Shown here: piece by piece, positions 59,086 through 64,000 of the stretch | How the letters are laid out: each line of letters starts with the position of its first letter | Numbering within the stretch: the first letter of the stretch is position 1 | Assembly (NCBI GenBank): GCA_050084985.1 | Contig: JBITNC010000001.1 | Span: 135,532,001-135,596,000, forward strand | Length of the DNA stretch: 64,000 nucleotides | DNA from: Nageia nagi | Taxonomy: Eukaryota > Pinophyta | Reading direction: 5' to 3' | The notes under the pieces: generated by a model | Told to the model about the DNA's origin: nothing | Seen by the model: only the letters and a program-made list of their open reading frames with translations | Database searches by the model: none | Made by a program: the position numbers and the translations under genes

Positions 59086-59815
59086 TCAAAATAAATATAT
59101 TAATATCATTTGTGCAAATACTTATGCAACATATTTTTTCAATTACAATTCATGGATGTGGGATTCTACCTATTGATTTTAGACATGCAATTGGTCGACT
59201 ATCATTATTTCTAAGGTATGCCATGTTATAGTATCACTTTATGAAAAATAATATAGCATATGTTTATTATTATTTTCTAATATTTTATGCATTTTGACTA
59301 GTTATATGAACATGTGGTTATCTTCAAAGGAGATACATATGGCTGCAATACATTAATGGCATAGATAAATGAAATTATCTGAAAATTATAAAAAGAATTA
59401 TCGGTTGCTTTTATGGATGTACAAGTGCACCTATTGATCCACCTAGTAGATGATATTGACATGGCGGATGTTACAAGTGCTAGAAACATATATTTTGTGA
59501 AGAGATTTTAAAAGTATCGAAAAAAATTGTTAGACAATATTGATGACTAGAAGGATCTATAGGTGAGGGATACATTGTATAGGAATCTTTTTTATGTAAG
59601 TGAGTATCTTTCCCAAATCAATACTTATGTCCCAAAGATGTGGAATGTAGACAAAGATAATGAGAAATTGGAAGGGAAGGTCTTAGAAATAAGTGGAACA
59701 TCATATTCTCTTAAGGGTATTAACTATGTTTTAGATATTAGTAATTTATATATAATTAAAACATGTATGTTCATTTTGGATTTAATTTTATCAATGCTTA
59801 CTAGCTAACAATTAT
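59086..59815 (+). pseudogene. CACTA transposase C-terminal DUF4218 region relic
   Basis: DUF4218 follows TNP2 in plant CACTA proteins. Here it reads VQVHLLIHLVDDIDMADVTS at about 59420-59480, then KRF-KYRKKLLDNIDD. The clean frame 59563-59808 has LFYVSEYLSQINTYVPKMWN and NEKLEGKVLEISGTSYSLKG. These match the usual ESLxFxSEYL and GKVLxGKG blocks. The order and strand continue the upstream TNP2 relic, so all belong to one element. Confidence 0.88.
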
Positions 59816-60735
59816 GTATTATGGGATTGTGAATTTACATATCATGACCTTTGTGAATCTATAAATCGATTTGTCATGATGCATTATGCATGTTGTGAAA
59901 ATTGGATTGTGTTTTACCAAACTAAAAGAAGGGAAATTGAATAAGGACATGCCTTGTTTCGTATATATAATCAAAGGGGTACATCTAATATACCTGAAAA
60001 TCTAAGAGAGGAAAATTGGTCACAAGCATGTCCAAGGTCATAGATGAAGAATGGAATTGAAACGAAACAATGAGCTACAAGAGGGAAAATAGATGAAGAT
60101 GACCAAAATGCATTATATATCACATTGGATGAGTGTTTGAGCTTTGAGATAATTATTTTTATTAATATTTTTATAAGACTTTATTTCAAAGCAAATACAA
60201 ATATATTGCACTAATAACATTTTTCATGTAAATATGTGTAGACATTATCTTTCCCTACAATGTGGGCATATTGTTAACACTTCAAAATTGAAAAGAATGA
60301 TGAGAAAATAATGATATTTGACTATGGAGTGATGGCTTATTTTGACCAAGAAAGTTGTGCAAGTTCAAGAGATACAAACTTGATATAGGGAAAATTAAAA
60401 TATATTAGAAAAAATTAAGATTTTCTTCAATTGGATTATAGGTCATTACAGTGTGTGATATTTAAATGTATGTGGTTTGACACACTCAATAGAAGAACAA
60501 CCTTGCATGATATACTTGGTGATTACTTAGCAACCGACTTCACACACACTTTACCTGATAATAGAGAGCCTTATATTTTACCGTAACATTGTAGTCAAAT
60601 ATAATTCATCCTAGATGTTATAGATGATAAAAAATAGTTTGTAATTGAATGTAATCCTAGAGGAAAACATATTGTACATCTTAATGATTAAGATAATATT
60701 GTAATTGATGGATGGAATATTCCTTGTTATATACT
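59816..60735 (+). pseudogene. CACTA transposase DUF4216 region relic
   Basis: DUF4216 is the last domain of the TNP2-type protein. From about 60420 the frame reads QLDYRSLQCVIFKCMWFDT, then HDILGDYLATDFTHTLPDNR and EPYILP-HCSQI. These match the FKCxWFD, GYxxVxF and EPFILAxQAxQVFYV pattern. The end is ECNPRGKHIVHLND. The lead-in at 59820-60140 (CEFTYHDLCESINRF) is the usual linker from DUF4218. An AT-rich stretch at 60150-60290 may be intron or insertion. Stops are frequent. Confidence 0.85.
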
Positions 60736-61329
60736 TCTCATATGTATCTTGAAATTTTCATATGTATATCTTGCTTGTTGCTTGTGGTATGATTTAGGAA
60801 TGCTTTTGCTTCTTCATTGATGGGATCATATGTGTGAATCATTGTGAGTTGGTATATATATGCATGCAATTTTAAATATTTGACAATGATTCAATATGAT
60901 ATATTTCATAGTTTAGACAAGAAATGATAATAGTTTAATATATCAAATTGTTTAATGGTTTAACATAACTAAGAGTTTAATCATTTAAATTGTTATAAAA
61001 TTTAATACTTATCATAAATGAGAATTTTTATAATGTTATGCACAACATGTACACCTCGATAATATCTTATTTTAACTGAGAATTTATAGAATGTTAATAC
61101 TTATCATAACTGAGAATTCTTAATTAATACTTATCAGTGATATAGAATTTGTGCTAAGAGCCCCGATTTAATGGTTTAATGCAAGCTTAAACATTGTGCT
61201 CATTTCACGGTTTAATATGGTTCATAACTTAATTGACAATGGTTTAATATACCATATTGTATATTTCATGTAGTTATGTGATTGCTTATGGGATTTCTTA
61301 TGTTGAATTTTATAGTAAAGATGTCATAA
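60736..61329 (+). other. CACTA 3' noncoding region
   Basis: AT-rich, with recurrent TTTAATGGTTTAA-like and TACTTATCATAACTGAGAATT-like short repeats at 60950-61260. No coding motif. Confidence 0.5.
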
Positions 61330-61652
61330 TTTTTTTTTTACTTGTTTAAATTTTTTCGATGCACAATGGTGTCGTAACTTGCATTTGAATGCCTTAGACA
61401 ATTTCCATCCTTGAATTTGCTATTAGATTTCGACATAAAACTTCCATCCAAATTTGCATCATTTTTTTATGTCCTTTAGTGTCTTAATTTGCATCAAAAT
61501 CAACATCCTTTTTTGCATCTAAAAATATTGAAAATGCAAAAAAAAAAAAAATCGACACAAAATGGTGCATTATGATAAAAAGTAACATCGATTTTTAGAT
61601 TTCATTTTTTGAGATGCAAAAATAGACACAAACTGGCCTTTTCTTAGTAGTG
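61330..61652 (+). mobile_element. CACTA element 3' terminus with subterminal repeats
   Basis: The sequence ends TTTTCTTAGTAGTG at 61652. Reversed, this is CACTACTAAGAAAA, the standard terminal inverted repeat of CACTA (En/Spm) elements. TGCATC and GATGCA motifs recur at least six times in the last 300 bp in both orientations, as the subterminal binding sites of the transposase typically do. Flanking TGA (61653-61655) would be the 3-bp TSD. The matching left terminus was not found. Confidence 0.85.
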
Positions 61653-62990
61653 TGAAGTGTCATCCCCTCCCTAATAGGGTTGTGTGAGTGATGAATTTTA
61701 GCTTGTTGAGTATCCTTGAAGGACACTTGGTAGGTAATTTGAGGAGTAAACTCTCTTGGAGAAGAAGAAACCATAGAGGTAAAGGATGACACCATCCAAG
61801 AGCATGGAACAATGACTACCAAAAACAACATGATCGGTAGGTAGCTTAATTTGCATGGTTAAAGGAGAGGGTTGCATAATTATTTAAGAAGGCTGGCTAG
61901 TCATATTAACACTAGAGACAAGAAGCACCATAAGAATAAGTTCTTTGGAATTCCTCATAGCTCACTAAGAGAAGTTCCTTCCATATGAAATAGCAATCCA
62001 TGCACCTTGACATCCTTTCTTCCCAAAGGTTGGAGCTGACTGGTTTGAAACTAAAGGAGAGGTTGAGCGAGCTTTAAACTTATCCTCTGTGAGAGGGTAG
62101 TCCTTAATTTTATGCTTAGCTAATTACTAATGTTAACAATTGTTTGACATATTAATATATACCACACATTGCATAAAAGAATAGTCCCCTATCTCTAAGT
62201 TAATACTCTCCCGAAGATCTTTTGAAATATCAACCTTAACATACACTCATTTGGTAGGGCACACATAACACAACTTGAGGGGTTCCATGCAAAAAAATAT
62301 CCCAAGAGGGGTCGCCAAACACTATAAAGGGCCATAAAAGAATTGGGAGACCTGAGAATTCTACCCAAACTGAAACTTCCAATGAAGCTTCATCATAAAC
62401 AGTGAAACTGCAATAGTAGGGTTGAAAAACAAGGACAAACACACAAACTAAGGGCCCTTTTGCAATCCTTTTTAAGCTTGAGAAGGGTCCACAAAGCAAA
62501 AAAAAAATCCTCTTTTCAAATTCTAAATGTGTTCAACCTTGATACCAAAAGGTTACCATACTTAATGCATCCAACCATGCAATAAGGAATCACTAAGAAT
62601 TCTACCTAGGAAGTAAGCAATAAGGGTACGTGCCTCAAACTATTCACATGAAGAGGTGAAATTAGCATTAAGAAGAGAAATCTTTAGGTACAATACCATT
62701 ACCTTGTGATAAACCTTCTATACAAATTTGTAAGGGGATTTTAGAGGCGCCATGACTAGCTCCAACTTCGATAACTTTAGTATCAACCGAATTAGTCACG
62801 TGACCTAATGCCATTAAAAGGTAACGATAGGACATTGCTAAAGGCATTGTAAAAGTAAGTACATGGAAAGTCTAATAAAATCTTGCACCATATCCTAATA
62901 GGGCAAGCAAAATGGAGTGCTCTTATGGTATTTTTAGTATTAACTATATCTACTTTTTCCTGTCTGAAGATCATATGAATTTGTTCTCAA
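61653..62990 (-). pseudogene. LINE ORF1-type (DUF4283 and CCHC) relic
   Basis: Minus-strand reading from about 62990 resembles DUF4283, the RNA-binding N-terminal domain of plant LINE ORF1. It has a KRGFFFALWTLLKLKKDCKR stretch at about 62510-62460, which fits the KGFFxxxF...D...R pattern. The clean frame at 62499-62236 follows with SVWVEFSGLPILLWPFIVFG, a good match to the conserved VWVxLPxLPLxFW block. A degenerate region resembling the lead-in to a zinc knuckle (YFKRSSGEY) comes next, but no Cys ligands survive. The portion below about 62150 is not recognisable. No tail or TSD was found. Confidence 0.65.
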
Positions 62991-63600
62991 TTTTGTAATC
63001 ATTATTTTCTTTTTAAAATCAACAATCTTGTATGGGTAGAATGGATATCCAATTTTTAAGTTGATAATATTTTTATAATATACTTTCTTTTATTTTTAAT
63101 ATTATCATCATTTCAAAAAATTTGAAATAATGTATTTAAAGTTTTTAGAATTTTCAATTGTATTATCTAAGGAGTTATATTATCATGTATGTCATCATTA
63201 TCATTTAAAAATCTTAAATTTAAGTTATCATTATCATTTGAAAATTTTTTAGTCAACTTTTTTTTATTAGAATAGGGGAATAGTTTAATTACACTTTTCG
63301 ACTCCTCTTCATAGCTTCAAATCATACTCTTCATTTCTACTATAACCTCTAATATATTCGTGTTCAAAAACATAATTACAACACAACCTCAATTCTACAA
63401 CCACTCAAACATAAACTTAAATCTCCATATTTAAAATAAACATCTCTAACAACCTTGAATTCTTTTAATCAACCTTTTTGATTCAACAAAATCACAAAGA
63501 ATCTCTAAAAATCTAACTTATAATGACATAGAGTATATGTTCGCTTTCAATTGAAAGTAGACCAACTTCCACGACAAAGATAGTATGATGCATATTAGTT
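62991..63600. other. AT-rich intergenic DNA upstream of the right-edge gene
   Basis: No coding motif or terminal repeat recognised. Composition changes to GC-richer near 63600, where the gene's proximal flank begins. Confidence 0.5.
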
Positions 63601-63775
63601 TAAACTTTGTACGTAATCTAACCTGCGAATACGGCTTTTTTAAGTTTAATTATTTCCTATTCAAATTTGCCTTCCACCATTTCACACTCAAAGTCAGCGC
63701 CTTCCTGCTTTAGGAGATTTGATACAATCAGCCAAGCTCCAGAGTGGAGGCCCGAGCGGCCTTGATCGCTTTAGC
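63601..63775 (+). promoter_or_regulatory. Proximal promoter and 5' UTR of the right-edge permease gene (inferred)
   Basis: The sequence turns from AT-rich to balanced composition and leads into the ATG at 63776, whose context is TTAGCATGG (G at +4). An AT-rich patch at 63635-63665 could hold a TATA-like element, but no exact site can be defended. Confidence 0.35.
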
Positions 63776-64000
63776 ATGGTCAAGCTGACTGGTTCAAAGC
63801 CGGCGCCGGATTCTTCTCCCGATGGCATTTTTACCCCTCTTCTGCCATACTCCTCTCTTCACAACGCCAAAATCATGGATGCCGATGGAAAACTCAGCTC
63901 GCCCACGGCCACGGCCTCCGCTGGAGAAATCACCGGCGGAATGGATTCCGGCGAGAAGCGACTTAACGAGCTGGGCTACAAGCAGGAGCTCAGAAGAGAA
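63776..64000 (+). CDS. N-terminus of a BAT1/GABA-permease-type amino-acid transporter, cut by the window edge
   Basis: The frame opens MVKLTGSKPAPDSSPDGIF and stays open for 75 codons to the last base, with no stop. The final residues, EKRLNELGYKQELRRE, match the conserved start of plant bidirectional amino-acid transporters and GABA permeases (APC superfamily), where RLNELGYKQEL precedes the first membrane helix. The roughly 60 residues before it would be a cytosolic tail rich in Pro, Ser and Gly. A second ATG at codon 34 (63875) is a possible alternative start; the first was chosen because the frame is open and coding-like from there. GC content is far above the window average, as for a host gene. 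The transport domain lies outside the window, so the subfamily is inferred from a short motif. Confidence 0.8.
   Translation, partial: MVKLTGSKPAPDSSPDGIFTPLLPYSSLHNAKIMDADGKLSSPTATASAGEITGGMDSGEKRLNELGYKQELRRE

Noticed and set aside
1-64000. tRNA or rRNA genes
   Set aside because: I looked for A/B boxes with a cloverleaf. Only isolated B-box-like or tRNA-complementary primer sites of retroelements were found, none forming a tRNA.

Overview
This is a stretch of nuclear DNA from a seed plant with a large, old, transposon-filled genome. A conifer or other gymnosperm is my best guess. The guess rests on style: very AT-rich sequence, heavily decayed nested LTR elements, several LINE relics, and gene scraps stranded between them. 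No single marker in the window proves it. Almost every reading frame here is broken; the only gene start that looks intact is at the extreme right edge.

Layout, left to right. 1-1.1 kb: minus-strand LINE reverse-transcriptase relic. 1.9-2.9 kb: a SINE-like repeat and a Copia gag relic. 5.25-6.0 kb: UDP-glycosyltransferase (UGT) pseudogene with an internal deletion and frameshifts. A complete minus-strand Ty3/gypsy chromovirus (6007-12573; two 491-bp LTRs; TSD AGGCC; initiator-Met-tRNA primer site; chromodomain) is inserted at its 3' end. 12.6-18.4 kb: unclassified repeat-derived DNA with two degenerate tandem arrays.

18.4-48.9 kb is a Russian-doll insertion complex. The host is a gag-only LTR retrotransposon (LTRs 18412-19121 and 41697-48946) that carries an antisense, intron-containing plant-mobile-domain (PMD) reading frame between gag and its 3' LTR. 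Three younger elements sit inside it, each with a readable 5-bp TSD. They are a pol-less Copia-family element on the minus strand (23327-31786, TATCC), a sister Copia element with gag-pol on the plus strand (32633-40573, AAATT), and a plus-strand Ty3/gypsy element (41925-48439, ATTTC) that splits the host's own 3' LTR. Subtracting the inserts and one TSD copy each leaves a host element of about 7.6 kb.

48.9-63.5 kb holds a minus-strand charged coding relic, a LINE RT relic, a patch of degenerate telomere-like repeat, and a DnaJ/DUF3444 pseudogene. After these come a five-unit 63-bp coding-like repeat, a SET-like domain, and CACTA (En/Spm) transposase relics (TNP2, DUF4218, DUF4216) that end at a CACTA terminus at 61652. 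A LINE ORF1 (DUF4283) relic follows. At 63776 an open frame with host-like base composition begins and runs off the window. It looks like the N-terminus of a BAT1/GABA-permease-type amino-acid transporter.

All calls come from reading the sequence by eye. Family names rest on remembered motifs, not on database searches.
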